The translations under genes and the position numbers were made by a program. From Geminicoccaceae bacterium (GTDB lineage Bacteria; Pseudomonadota; Alphaproteobacteria; Geminicoccales; Geminicoccaceae), in the NCBI GenBank assembly GCA_030824835.1, contig JAPJRA010000351.1, positions 1-5,001 on the forward strand: a stretch of DNA of 5,001 nucleotides. The letters are read 5' to 3'. Position 1 is the stretch's first letter. Each line of letters opens with the position of its first letter. This document shows positions 1 to 5,001 of this stretch, one piece after another. The notes beneath the pieces were generated by a model that was not told the DNA's origin, searched no databases, and saw only the letters and a list, made by a program, of their open reading frames with translations.

Positions 1-635
1 ACCATGACGAGGAGCGCGCTGGCGAGATCGACGGCGATCGCGGCCGCTCCCGGGCGGGCGGCATCGAGCTCCTCCTTCACGAGGGCGATCAGCTGCTGCA
101 TCCGCTGCGCGTCAGGTCCCGCCGCGGCGGGCACGACGATCGCCTCGGGCAGGGCGGAGAGGACGAGATTGCGGCCGGCCTGGTCGAATTGCAGGCGGCC
201 GCAGACGAGTTGCGCCTCCGGCTCGGCCGTGGTGTTCGATTTCACCAGCACGGCGCCATTCGACCGGCCGTGAATGCCGAACGGCCCGACGGCATTCCAG
301 GGCGTCGACGCGCCATGGACGACATGCGGGCTGCCGTGCGGCAGCACCGCGACATCGCCGGCGGCAAGCCTGATCGAGCGGTCGGGTACGGTGAGGTGGA
401 GGATGCAGCTGCCGTCGGTGACAATGTGGAAGGGCGCCCAGGCGTGGGACTCGGCCGGGTGGTCGGAGGCCCATTGCGCGCCGAAGTGGCAGATGTACTG
501 CACCTCCGGGCGCACTCGCAGCAAGGGCGCCAAGCCGCTCAAGGCGTCCGACGCGCGCCGCTCGGCCGTGCTCAGGTTCTTCAAGGGCCGGTTGATCCCC
601 TGTGGCACGTCGTTGAGCCGCGCGAGCATTTCCAT
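1..635 (-). CDS. AraC-family transcriptional regulator, N-terminal cupin (sensor) half, partial
   Basis: Minus-strand frame open from an ATG at 635 to the left edge, giving 211 codons with no stop; the C-terminal part, expected to hold the two helix-turn-helix motifs, lies outside the window. What is visible matches the cupin_6-type N-terminal domain of AraC regulators: a 'CHFGAQW' stretch (residues 49-55), 'HAWAPFHIVTDGSC' (64-77), 'LAAGDVAVLPHGSPHVVHG' (90-108), then a typical late helix region with a PG-A turn (195-199). The family function is ligand sensing through the cupin and DNA binding through the missing domain; the ligand is unknown. An in-frame stop at 645-647 limits the start to ATG 635 or ATG 629; neither has a clear Shine-Dalgarno sequence. 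About 28 residues precede the part conserved in the family. It is divergent from the hydrolase/hydratase operon, so it is the likely regulator of that operon (inference from position). Confidence 0.85.
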   Translation of the reverse strand, partial: MEMLARLNDVPQGINRPLKNLSTAERRASDALSGLAPLLRVRPEVQYICHFGAQWASDHPAESHAWAPFHIVTDGSCILHLTVPDRSIRLAAGDVAVLPHGSPHVVHGASTPWNAVGPFGIHGRSNGAVLVKSNTTAEPEAQLVCGRLQFDQAGRNLVLSALPEAIVVPAAAGPDAQRMQQLIALVKEELDAARPGAAAIAVDLASALLVM

Positions 636-660
636 CGTAGCCGGTCAACCATAGCCTGTC

Positions 661-677
661 GTCCTGCAAGTCCTGCA
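661..677. repeat. Tandem 8-bp direct repeat GTCCTGCA, 9-bp period; possible operator
   Basis: GTCCTGCA occurs at 661-668 and again at 670-677, one base apart, starting 26 bases outside the AraC-type start codon. AraC-type proteins bind as two helix-turn-helix units reading direct-repeat boxes on one DNA face, so a short-period direct repeat in a divergent AraC promoter region is a reasonable operator candidate. Only two copies are seen, so chance is not excluded. Confidence 0.25.
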
Positions 678-769
678 CCAGGGCGAGGGAGAGGACAATA
701 TGGTGTCGCCCAAGGGTCGGGACGGCACGGCGGTCTTCCCCCTCGACGTCACTCGATCGCCCGCTAACC

Positions 770-774
770 GGAGG
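770..774 (+). promoter_or_regulatory. Shine-Dalgarno site for the metallo-beta-lactamase-fold gene
   Basis: GGAGG at 770-774 lies 6 bases before ATG 781. This decides the start: an in-frame ATG at 775 touches the site and is too close to be used, and the longer reading frame up to about 700 has no ribosome site and would bury the twin-arginine signal inside the protein. Confidence 0.8.
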
Positions 775-780
775 ATGATC

Positions 781-1749
781 ATGACCCGTCCGCACCATTC
801 GACATCGCGGCGCGGCTTCTGCCTGTGCTGCCTGTCGGCCTCGGCGGTGGCCGCTACCGGCGGCTGGCTCACCCCGCGCCAGGCCTTCGCCAAGGCGCTG
901 GGCATCGTGCAGCTGATCCAGTCCGAGGCCGCCAAGGCGCCGATCACCGTGCATCGGCTGCGCGGCAACGTGGCGATCCTCGAAGGCTCCGGCGGCAACA
1001 TCGCCGTCCTGACTGGACCCGACGGCAAGGTGCTGGTCGATGCCGGGATCGCGGTCTCGCGCCCGCAGGTCGCCGCAGCCCTGGCGGAGATTGGCCCCGA
1101 GCCGGTCACGCATCTGATCAACACGCACTGGCATTTCGATCATGCCAACGGCAACGAGTGGCTGCACGAGCTGGGCCCGCAGATCCTGGCCCAGGAGAAC
1201 ACGCTCAAGCATCTGTCGACGATGCAGCGTGTCGAGGACTGGGACTACGACTTCGCGCCTTTGTCGGCCGCGGCCCTGCCGAACAACGTCTTCGCCACCG
1301 AGCGGAGCCTGAAGCTGAACGGGACCACGCTGGCGATGAAGTATTACGGCCCGGCGCATACCGACAGTGACATCTCGGTGCAGTTCACCGAGGCCGACAT
1401 CCTGCACACCGGCGACACGTACTGGAACGGCATCTACCCGTTCATCGACTACTCGACCGGCGGCAGCATCGACGGCTCGATCCGTGCCGCCGACACCGAC
1501 CTGGCGGTCACGACCGAGAAGACCATCATCATCCCTGGCCATGGCCCGCCGGTCAGCAACCGCGCCGAGCTGCAGGCTTATCGCGACATGCTGGTCCGCA
1601 TTCGCGACAATGTGGCCGCACTCAAGCAGCTGGGCTTGTCCCTGGATGAGATCGTCGCTGCCAAGCCGACCGCGGCCTACGACGCGAAGTGGGGCCAGTT
1701 CGTGATCGGCCCCGCTTTGTTCACCAAGCTGGTCTACGAGGGCGTCTGA
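781..1749 (+). CDS. Tat-exported metallo-beta-lactamase-fold metallohydrolase
   Basis: A 322-residue protein starting at ATG 781 behind a clear ribosome site. The N-terminus is a twin-arginine signal: S-R-R-G-F at residues 9-13, a hydrophobic run to about residue 30, and a likely A-F-A cleavage site ending near residue 37, so the enzyme should act in the periplasm. The metallo-beta-lactamase fold is shown by the metal motif T-H-W-H-F-D-H (H116, H118, D120, H121), H193 in 'GPAHTDSD', D212 in 'HTGDTYWNG' and H254 in 'IPGHGPP'. This set predicts a two-metal, probably zinc, hydrolase. The family covers beta-lactamases, sulfur-pathway proteins and hydrolases linked to quinoprotein systems; the substrate cannot be read from the sequence. 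Its stop overlaps the next gene's start (TGATG), so it is translationally coupled to the hydratase subunits. The signal contains three cysteines (C14, C16, C17) but no good lipobox. Confidence 0.92.
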   Translation: MTRPHHSTSRRGFCLCCLSASAVAATGGWLTPRQAFAKALGIVQLIQSEAAKAPITVHRLRGNVAILEGSGGNIAVLTGPDGKVLVDAGIAVSRPQVAAALAEIGPEPVTHLINTHWHFDHANGNEWLHELGPQILAQENTLKHLSTMQRVEDWDYDFAPLSAAALPNNVFATERSLKLNGTTLAMKYYGPAHTDSDISVQFTEADILHTGDTYWNGIYPFIDYSTGGSIDGSIRAADTDLAVTTEKTIIIPGHGPPVSNRAELQAYRDMLVRIRDNVAALKQLGLSLDEIVAAKPTAAYDAKWGQFVIGPALFTKLVYEGV

Positions 1750-2087
1750 TGGCGAATAATCCGCAGCCCAGCATCGGCGTCATCGTCACCGCCTTCGGCG
1801 AGGCGCCGATCTTCCGTCCGGGCGATCCGGTCCGCATCCTCACCCGCTCGCCGATCGGCCACTACCGCGTGCCCATCTACCTGCGCGGCAAGTCCGGCAC
1901 CGTCGAGGCGGTGATCAAGCCGGCCGGGGTCGACAACGAGGAGGAGGCCTACGGCCGCAATGCCGGTGCGAAGCGCCACTACTACCGGATCGCCATCCCG
2001 ATGACCGAGATCTGGCCGGACTATGTCGGCTCACCGCGCGACGGGCTGCGCATCGAGGTGTTCGAGACCTGGCTGGAGAGGATCTGA
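1749..2087 (+). CDS. Nitrile hydratase / thiocyanate hydrolase, beta C-terminal-domain subunit (stand-alone)
   Basis: A 112-residue protein matching only the C-terminal, SH3-like domain of nitrile hydratase beta, which is a separate chain in thiocyanate hydrolase (its alpha subunit, ScnA) and in toyocamycin nitrile hydratase. Visible signatures are 'FRPGDPVRIL' (22-31), 'GHYRVPIYLRGKSGTV' (37-52), which is the family's H-x-R-x-P-x-Y-x-R-G-K-x-G motif, then 'YYRIAIPMTEIWPDY' (78-92) and a C-terminal 'FETWLERI'. In the family the arginines of the RGK motif region lie close to the metal site held by the alpha subunit. The start ATG 1749 overlaps the hydrolase stop, with GAGGG at 1738-1742 as ribosome site. 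A normal beta subunit has about 210-230 residues, so this is half of one; the other half is encoded at 2747-3109. It looks like a true separate subunit, because it has its own start, stop and ribosome site. Confidence 0.88.
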   Translation: MANNPQPSIGVIVTAFGEAPIFRPGDPVRILTRSPIGHYRVPIYLRGKSGTVEAVIKPAGVDNEEEAYGRNAGAKRHYYRIAIPMTEIWPDYVGSPRDGLRIEVFETWLERI

Positions 2088-2090
2088 CCA

Positions 2091-2750
2091 ATGCAGCCGC
2101 ACGAGCATAGTCACGATCATGACCACGACCATCCGCATGCCGAGATCAGCCAAACCGGGCAGCCCGGCTACTACGAGATCATGGAGACGGCGGTGCGCGA
2201 GCTGCTCGTCGAGCGGCGGCTGTTCGGCGCCGACGAGATCCGTCGCCAGATCGAGGTGCTGGATTCACGTACCCCGGCACTCGGCGCCAAGGTCGTGGCA
2301 CGCGCCTGGGTCGATCCCGCCTTCAAGGCGCGCCTGCTCGCCAACGGCCGCGCGGCCTGCGAGGAGCTGGGGATCAGCTTCTACGACGATACCGGGCTCA
2401 TCGTCCTGGAGAACACCGACCGGGTCCACAACCTGATCGTCTGCACGCTCTGCTCCTGCTACCCGCGGCCGGTGCTGGGGCTGCCGCCGGACTGGTACAA
2501 GCTGAAGCCGTACCGCGCCCGTGCGGTGGTGGAGCCGCGGGCCGTGCTGGCCGAGTTCGGCACCGTCATCCCGGACGAGGTCGAGATCCGGGTCAGCGAT
2601 TCGACCGCCATGGTGCGCTACCTGGTCCTGCCCCGGCGGCCGGACGGCACCGAGGGCTACAGCGAGGAGCAGCTGGCAGCCCTGGTCACGCGCGACACCA
2701 TGATCGGCGTGGTCCCGGCCAGCATTCCAGCAGGGGAGAACACTCCATGA
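2091..2750 (+). CDS. Nitrile hydratase alpha / thiocyanate hydrolase gamma-type catalytic subunit, cobalt type
   Basis: A 219-residue metal-binding subunit. The claw motif V-C-T-L-C-S-C (C118, C121, S122, C123) followed by 'YPRPVLGLPPDWYK' is diagnostic; Thr after the first Cys and Tyr after the last are typical of the cobalt rather than the iron form. In the family the second and third cysteines are oxidised to sulfinic and sulfenic acids around a non-corrin Co(III). The rest follows the alpha-subunit pattern: 'MAVREL'-like helix near 31-38, 'ARAWVDPAFKARLL' (70-83), 'EPRAVLAEFG' (148-157), 'VEIRVSDS' (164-171), 'RYLVLPRRPDGTEG' (176-189) and 'LVTRDTMIGV' (198-207). The N-terminus is rich in alternating histidines (seven between residues 4 and 16), as in thiocyanate hydrolase gamma, and may help collect metal. 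Ribosome site GGAGAGGA at 2075-2082. The C-terminal two thirds reads more like nitrile hydratase alpha, the N-terminus more like thiocyanate hydrolase, so the substrate (nitrile, thiocyanate or other) is open. Confidence 0.93.
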   Translation: MQPHEHSHDHDHDHPHAEISQTGQPGYYEIMETAVRELLVERRLFGADEIRRQIEVLDSRTPALGAKVVARAWVDPAFKARLLANGRAACEELGISFYDDTGLIVLENTDRVHNLIVCTLCSCYPRPVLGLPPDWYKLKPYRARAVVEPRAVLAEFGTVIPDEVEIRVSDSTAMVRYLVLPRRPDGTEGYSEEQLAALVTRDTMIGVVPASIPAGENTP

Positions 2751-3109
2751 GCCAGACCGAGCAACTGCTCAAGCGGCTGCCCAACGATATCGGTGGTGCG
2801 CCGGCCGAGCCCATCCAGCGCGTCGAGCACGAGCTCGAGCCGTGGGAAAAGCGCTGCCACGCGCTTGCCGACGTGCTCGACTTCCACAAGATTATCAATA
2901 CCGAGGAGAAGCGCCGCGGTGTCGAGGCGCTGGGCGCGGAGATGGTCGGCAAGCTCACCTACTACGAGCGCTGGATCGCCGCATTCGCCAACATCCTGTT
3001 CCAGAAAGGGATTCTCACGCCCACGGACCTGGCACGGAAGATGGACGAGGTCGCGGCGCGCTGGCCTGCCGAGGCGGCAGATGGCGATGGTGAGCCTGCA
3101 GGCCAATGA
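2747..3109 (+). CDS. Nitrile hydratase / thiocyanate hydrolase, beta N-terminal-domain subunit (stand-alone)
   Basis: A 120-residue protein matching the N-terminal helical domain of nitrile hydratase beta, equivalent to the beta subunit (ScnB) of thiocyanate hydrolase. Signatures: 'LPNDIGG' (11-17), the family's H/N-D-V/I-G-G start; 'EPWEKRCHAL' (31-40); 'TEEKRRGVE' (52-60); and 'LTYYERWIAAFANIL' (70-84), the Y-Y-x-x-W motif. It starts at ATG 2747 inside the ATGA overlap with the alpha gene, with GGGGAGA at 2733-2739 as ribosome site, so the two are translationally coupled and likely made in equal amounts. Nitrile hydratase activator proteins (cobalt chaperones) are homologous to this domain; the D-I-G-G motif, absent from those activators as I know them, favours a structural subunit, but a chaperone role is the main alternative. 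It lacks the long N-terminal extension of known ScnB. The last 12 residues are acidic and probably disordered. Confidence 0.85.
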   Translation: MSQTEQLLKRLPNDIGGAPAEPIQRVEHELEPWEKRCHALADVLDFHKIINTEEKRRGVEALGAEMVGKLTYYERWIAAFANILFQKGILTPTDLARKMDEVAARWPAEAADGDGEPAGQ

Positions 3110-3126
3110 GCGTAACCGTGCGGGTT

Positions 3127-3209
3127 GGTCCCGAAGCTTGTTTGTTCATGTGAGATTGGGACCTGACACCTTCGCGTCGGATCGTGGAGGAAGGTGCGGA
3201 CAAGCTTCG
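3127..3209 (+). repeat. Nested inverted repeats able to form a stacked, possibly pseudoknotted RNA
   Basis: Three complementary arm pairs are seen. Outer: CGAAGCTTGT (3132-3141) with ACAAGCTTCG (3200-3209), 10 perfect pairs, extended on the plus-strand RNA by U3142-G3199, U3143-G3198 and G3144-C3197 to 13. Inner: CACCTTC (3167-3173) with GAAGGTG (3190-3196), directly adjoining the outer arm so the helices could stack. Crossing: GGTCCC (3127-3132) with GGGACC (3158-3163), which would make a pseudoknot. The G-U pairs favour the plus-strand transcript, that is, the 3' end of the hydratase mRNA. There is no T-tract, so this is not a standard terminator. Function unknown; a mobile-element remnant is an alternative. 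Confidence 0.5.
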
Positions 3210-3334
3210 CCTGATGCCTGCTGCAACCGGTAGCGGCCTCGCATGCATTACCAATATGCCTTGAATATACAGGACATTCAGGTTGCGTGCTGCACCATTG
3301 GAGGCCCGAAGTAGCCCTGAATGGGCCGAAATGA

Positions 3335-3348
3335 GCGCCGGATGGCGC
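3335..3348 (-). terminator. Short hairpin, possible weak terminator of the kdpDE transcript
   Basis: GCGCC (3335-3339) and GGCGC (3344-3348) form a perfect 5-bp GC stem with a 4-base loop. Read on the minus strand it is followed by TCATTTC, a poor T-rich tail. It lies about 110 bases beyond the kdpE-type stop. The stem is short and the tail weak, so the call is tentative. Confidence 0.25.
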
Positions 3349-3456
3349 GGGTGTCTTTGATCAGCGTGTCTTGTCCTCCTGCAACGCCGAACCGAACTTG
3401 TCCAGGCGCTGCGTGAGCAGGTCCTGCATCTGCTTCCTGGGACACGCCGGCCCTCG

Positions 3457-4152
3457 TTAGGGCTCGCCCAGCAGGCGGTAGCCCACGCCGGCCTCGGTCA
3501 CCAAGTGCGTGGGACGGTTGGGCTCGGGCTCGAGCTTCTGGCGCAGCTGGCGCATGTAGACGCGTAGATATTGCTGCTCGGTCTCCGACGCCCGGCCCCA
3601 GACCTTCTGCAGGATCTGGCCGTGCGTGACGACGCGCCCGGCATGGATCGCCAGCAGCTCGAGGATGTCCCATTCCTTGGGGGAGAGCCTGATCTCCTCG
3701 CCGCCGCGCACGACTCGGCGGTGGACCAGGTCGATGGTCAGCTCGCCGGCCTGAACTCTCGGCTGGCCGCCCTGCTCCTGGACACGGTGGCGCAGCGCCG
3801 CGCGCATGCGCGCGAGCAGTTCCGGAATGCTGAACGGCTTGGTGACATAGTCGTCGGCACCGGCGTCCAGGGCGGCAACCTTGCTGCGCTCGTCATCGCG
3901 GCTGGTCAGGACCAGGATCGCGGCATCGCCCAGCGCCTTGAGCTCGGGCAGCAGGTCGAGCCCGTCCCGGTCGGGCAGGCCCAGATCGAGCAGGATCAGC
4001 TCCGGTCGATGGTGGCGCACGGCACGCACCGCCCTCGCCGCGTCGACGGCCTCGACCGTGGCCCAGCCCTGCAGCTCCAGCGTGCTCTTGAGAAAGCGCT
4101 GGATAGCCGGCTCGTCGTCGACGATCAGCACGGTGGCTGGGCTATGAAGCAA
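3457..4152 (-). CDS. kdpE: KdpE-type response regulator (OmpR/PhoB family)
   Basis: A 231-residue two-component response regulator. The receiver domain (about 7-120) has the acidic pocket D12-D13, phosphorylation site D56 in 'LILLDLGLPDRDG', T83/S84 and K105 in 'YVTKPFS'. The DNA-binding winged helix (about 133-229) shows 'LSPKEWDILELLAIHAGRVV', 'ILQKVWG' and 'QYLRVYMRQLRQKLE', then 'HLVTEAGVGYRLLGE', a pattern characteristic of KdpE. In the family, phospho-KdpE activates the kdpFABC potassium-pump operon under potassium limitation. The start is a TTG at 4152 behind GGAGG (4159-4163); no other start lies upstream before an in-frame stop, and the alternative GTG at residue 8 would remove the beginning of the first beta strand. 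It overlaps the kinase gene by 11 bases, so the two are co-translated. Confidence 0.93.
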   Translation of the reverse strand: MLHSPATVLIVDDEPAIQRFLKSTLELQGWATVEAVDAARAVRAVRHHRPELILLDLGLPDRDGLDLLPELKALGDAAILVLTSRDDERSKVAALDAGADDYVTKPFSIPELLARMRAALRHRVQEQGGQPRVQAGELTIDLVHRRVVRGGEEIRLSPKEWDILELLAIHAGRVVTHGQILQKVWGRASETEQQYLRVYMRQLRQKLEPEPNRPTHLVTEAGVGYRLLGEP

Positions 4153-5001
4153 GCATTGCCTCCGTGCCGGTATCGGCCACGATCAGCTCGGCCGGGAAGC
4201 TCAGGCGGAACACGGCGCCGCCGCCGGGGCGCTCCACGGCAGCGATCGTCCCACCCATCGCCTCGACGAAGCCCTTGGCCACCGCCAAGCCCAGGCCGAC
4301 GCCCTTGCCCGGCGCTGCGTCCGAGGCCCGGTAGAACGGGTCGAACACGCGTTGCGCCTCCTCCGGCGCGATGCCCGGGCCACGATCGCGCACCTCCAGC
4401 ACGAACGCCTCTGCCCCGGCTCTGCCTGCGATCTCGACCGTCCCGCCCTTGGGGGCATAGCGCGCCGCATTTTCCAGCAGGTTCACCAGCACCTGCTCGA
4501 GCAGGACGAAGTCGAGTCGGACCAGAGGCAGGTCAGCTGCGAATTCGGTGGTCACGCGCTGGCCGGCAAGCAGGCGGCTGGTGCGGCGCAAGGCGGAGCC
4601 GACCGCGTCGGCTATGTCGACGGGCTCGCGCTTGGGGCCGAGCGCGCCGGCCTCGAGCCGGGTCATGTCGAGCAGGTTGTCGAGGAACCGGCCCAGCCGC
4701 TCCGCCTCCTCCTGGGCCGTCGCCAGCATTTCCTCGCGGGTCGCGTCGTCATAGAGCGCGCCGAAGCTGCGCAGGGCGCTGATCGTACCGAGGATGGAGG
4801 CCAGCGGCGTCTTCACGTCGTGGCCGATCGAGGTCAACAGTGCCGTGCGCAGGCGCTCGGTCGCGGCAAGGAGACGGGTCTGATCGACGTCCTTGGCCAG
4901 CTGCACCCGGTCGATCGCCAGCGCCGTCTGGTCGAGCAGCGCATCCAGCAGTCGCCGTTCGGCCGGGGTGAGGAGGGGGCCGGCCAGGTCCTTCCTGATG
5001 C
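4142..5001 (-). CDS. kdpD: KdpD-type sensor histidine kinase, C-terminal part, partial
   Basis: Open from the right edge to a TAG at 4142-4144, giving the last 285 residues. Visible first is the end of a GAF-like linker ('LLTPAERRLLDALLDQTALAID', about 9-30), as found before the kinase core in KdpD. The core follows: phospho-accepting H60 in 'SIGHDVKTPLAS', the dimerisation helices to about residue 115, N box 'LVNLLENAARYAP' (N177), G1 box 'DRGPGIAP' (from 205), F box 'FDPFYRAS', G2 box 'GKGVGLGLA' (231-239) and a final beta strand 'GGGAVFRLSFPAEL'. All ATP-binding boxes are intact. The missing N-terminal part of KdpD would hold the KdpD and USP-like domains and four membrane helices. The kinase senses potassium/turgor status and phosphorylates the KdpE-type protein encoded next. 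Assignment to KdpD rather than another kinase rests on the KdpE-type partner and the linker pattern. Confidence 0.92.
   Translation of the reverse strand, partial: IRKDLAGPLLTPAERRLLDALLDQTALAIDRVQLAKDVDQTRLLAATERLRTALLTSIGHDVKTPLASILGTISALRSFGALYDDATREEMLATAQEEAERLGRFLDNLLDMTRLEAGALGPKREPVDIADAVGSALRRTSRLLAGQRVTTEFAADLPLVRLDFVLLEQVLVNLLENAARYAPKGGTVEIAGRAGAEAFVLEVRDRGPGIAPEEAQRVFDPFYRASDAAPGKGVGLGLAVAKGFVEAMGGTIAAVERPGGGAVFRLSFPAELIVADTGTEAMLAS
4159..4163 (-). promoter_or_regulatory. Shine-Dalgarno site setting the TTG start of the kdpE-type gene
   Basis: On the minus strand GGAGG lies inside the last codons of the kinase gene, 6 bases before the TTG at 4152. It supports use of the rare TTG start and makes the kinase and regulator translationally coupled. 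Confidence 0.75.

Larger units (their letters stand above)
636..780. promoter_or_regulatory. Divergent intergenic control region between the AraC-type gene and the hydrolase operon
   Basis: This 145-base spacer separates two genes facing away from each other and must hold the promoters of at least the rightward operon, since nothing else lies upstream of it. It contains a tandem direct repeat at 661-677 and the Shine-Dalgarno site at 770-774. I could not find a convincing -35/-10 pair on either strand: 'caatat' at 696-701 resembles a -10 box but lacks a good -35 partner. The promoter assignment is therefore positional. Confidence 0.5.
3110..3456. other. Intergenic region between convergent operons; no convincing gene
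   Basis: This stretch of 347 bases lies between the stops of the hydratase operon and the kdpE-type gene. I see no protein-coding frame with family features. It contains nested inverted repeats at 3127-3209, an AT-richer patch at about 3241-3280 with an imperfect hairpin (3260-3266 with 3276-3282), a short perfect hairpin at 3335-3348, and a 31-codon open tail directly after the kdpE stop (3364-3456, minus strand). No tRNA or other known RNA gene is recognisable. Confidence 0.7.

Noticed and set aside
700..780. Longer metallohydrolase starting near 700
   Set aside because: The extra 27 residues have no ribosome site and would place the twin-arginine motif about 36 residues in; ATG 781 with GGAGG is clearly better.
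112..1542. Long minus-strand open frame of 476 codons across the AraC gene, spacer and hydrolase gene
   Set aside because: It is antisense to the well-supported metallohydrolase, rich in Arg/Gly/Ala as expected for a GC-rich shadow frame, shows no family motifs, and conflicts with the true cupin frame in 1-635.
3110..3209. Insertion-sequence end
   Set aside because: The reverse complement of 3156-3167 (TGTCAGGTCCCA) resembles a transposon terminus, but no transposase fragment, matching second end or target duplication is visible in the window. Kept only as an alternative for the inverted-repeat element.
3015..3254. Minus-strand 79-codon frame running into the structured intergenic element
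   Set aside because: It overlaps the end of the beta-N gene in antisense, has no recognisable domain and no clear ribosome site.
3243..3290. Promoter in the AT-richer patch
   Set aside because: TATA-like hexamers occur on both strands, but none has a reasonable -35 box at 16-18 bases, and a transcript in either direction would run antisense into a neighbouring operon.
3571..4782. Plus-strand open frame of 403 codons opposite the kdpE/kdpD genes
   Set aside because: It is antisense to two clearly conserved proteins and its product is low-complexity Pro/Arg/Ser, typical of a shadow frame.

Overview
The window is GC-rich DNA with dense, overlapping genes. Codon use and gene types suggest a proteobacterium, most likely an alphaproteobacterium; this is inferred from style, not from a marker gene. 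It holds two unrelated blocks that converge on one intergenic region of about 350 bases.

Left block (about 1-3109). A leftward AraC-type regulator gene (1-635, running off the left edge) shows only its cupin-type sensor half. It is divergent from a rightward operon of four tightly coupled genes: a Tat-exported metallo-beta-lactamase-fold hydrolase (781-1749) and three proteins that together make one nitrile hydratase / thiocyanate hydrolase-type enzyme. These three are a stand-alone beta C-terminal domain (1749-2087), the metal-binding alpha-type subunit with the cobalt-type claw C-T-L-C-S-C and a histidine-rich N-terminus (2091-2750), and a stand-alone beta N-terminal domain (2747-3109). The split beta chain is the architecture of thiocyanate hydrolase and of the three-subunit toyocamycin nitrile hydratase. 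Here the two beta halves flank the alpha gene in the order beta-C, alpha, beta-N. The 145-base divergent spacer (636-780) presumably carries the control sites, and the AraC-type protein is the obvious candidate regulator.

Centre (3110-3456). I find no convincing gene. The first 100 bases contain nested inverted repeats that can fold, on the plus-strand transcript, into a long helix stacked on a second hairpin, with a possible pseudoknot. Further right are an AT-richer patch and a short hairpin that could end the leftward transcript.

Right block (3457-5001). Leftward genes for a KdpD-type sensor kinase (C-terminal 285 residues; it continues past the right edge) and a KdpE-type response regulator overlap by 11 bases. 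They would control the high-affinity potassium pump KdpFABC, whose genes are not in the window but may lie beyond the right edge.

The most interesting part is the four-gene operon, which pairs a periplasmic metallohydrolase with a probably cytoplasmic cobalt-type three-subunit hydratase/hydrolase of unknown substrate. The folded element just after it is second.
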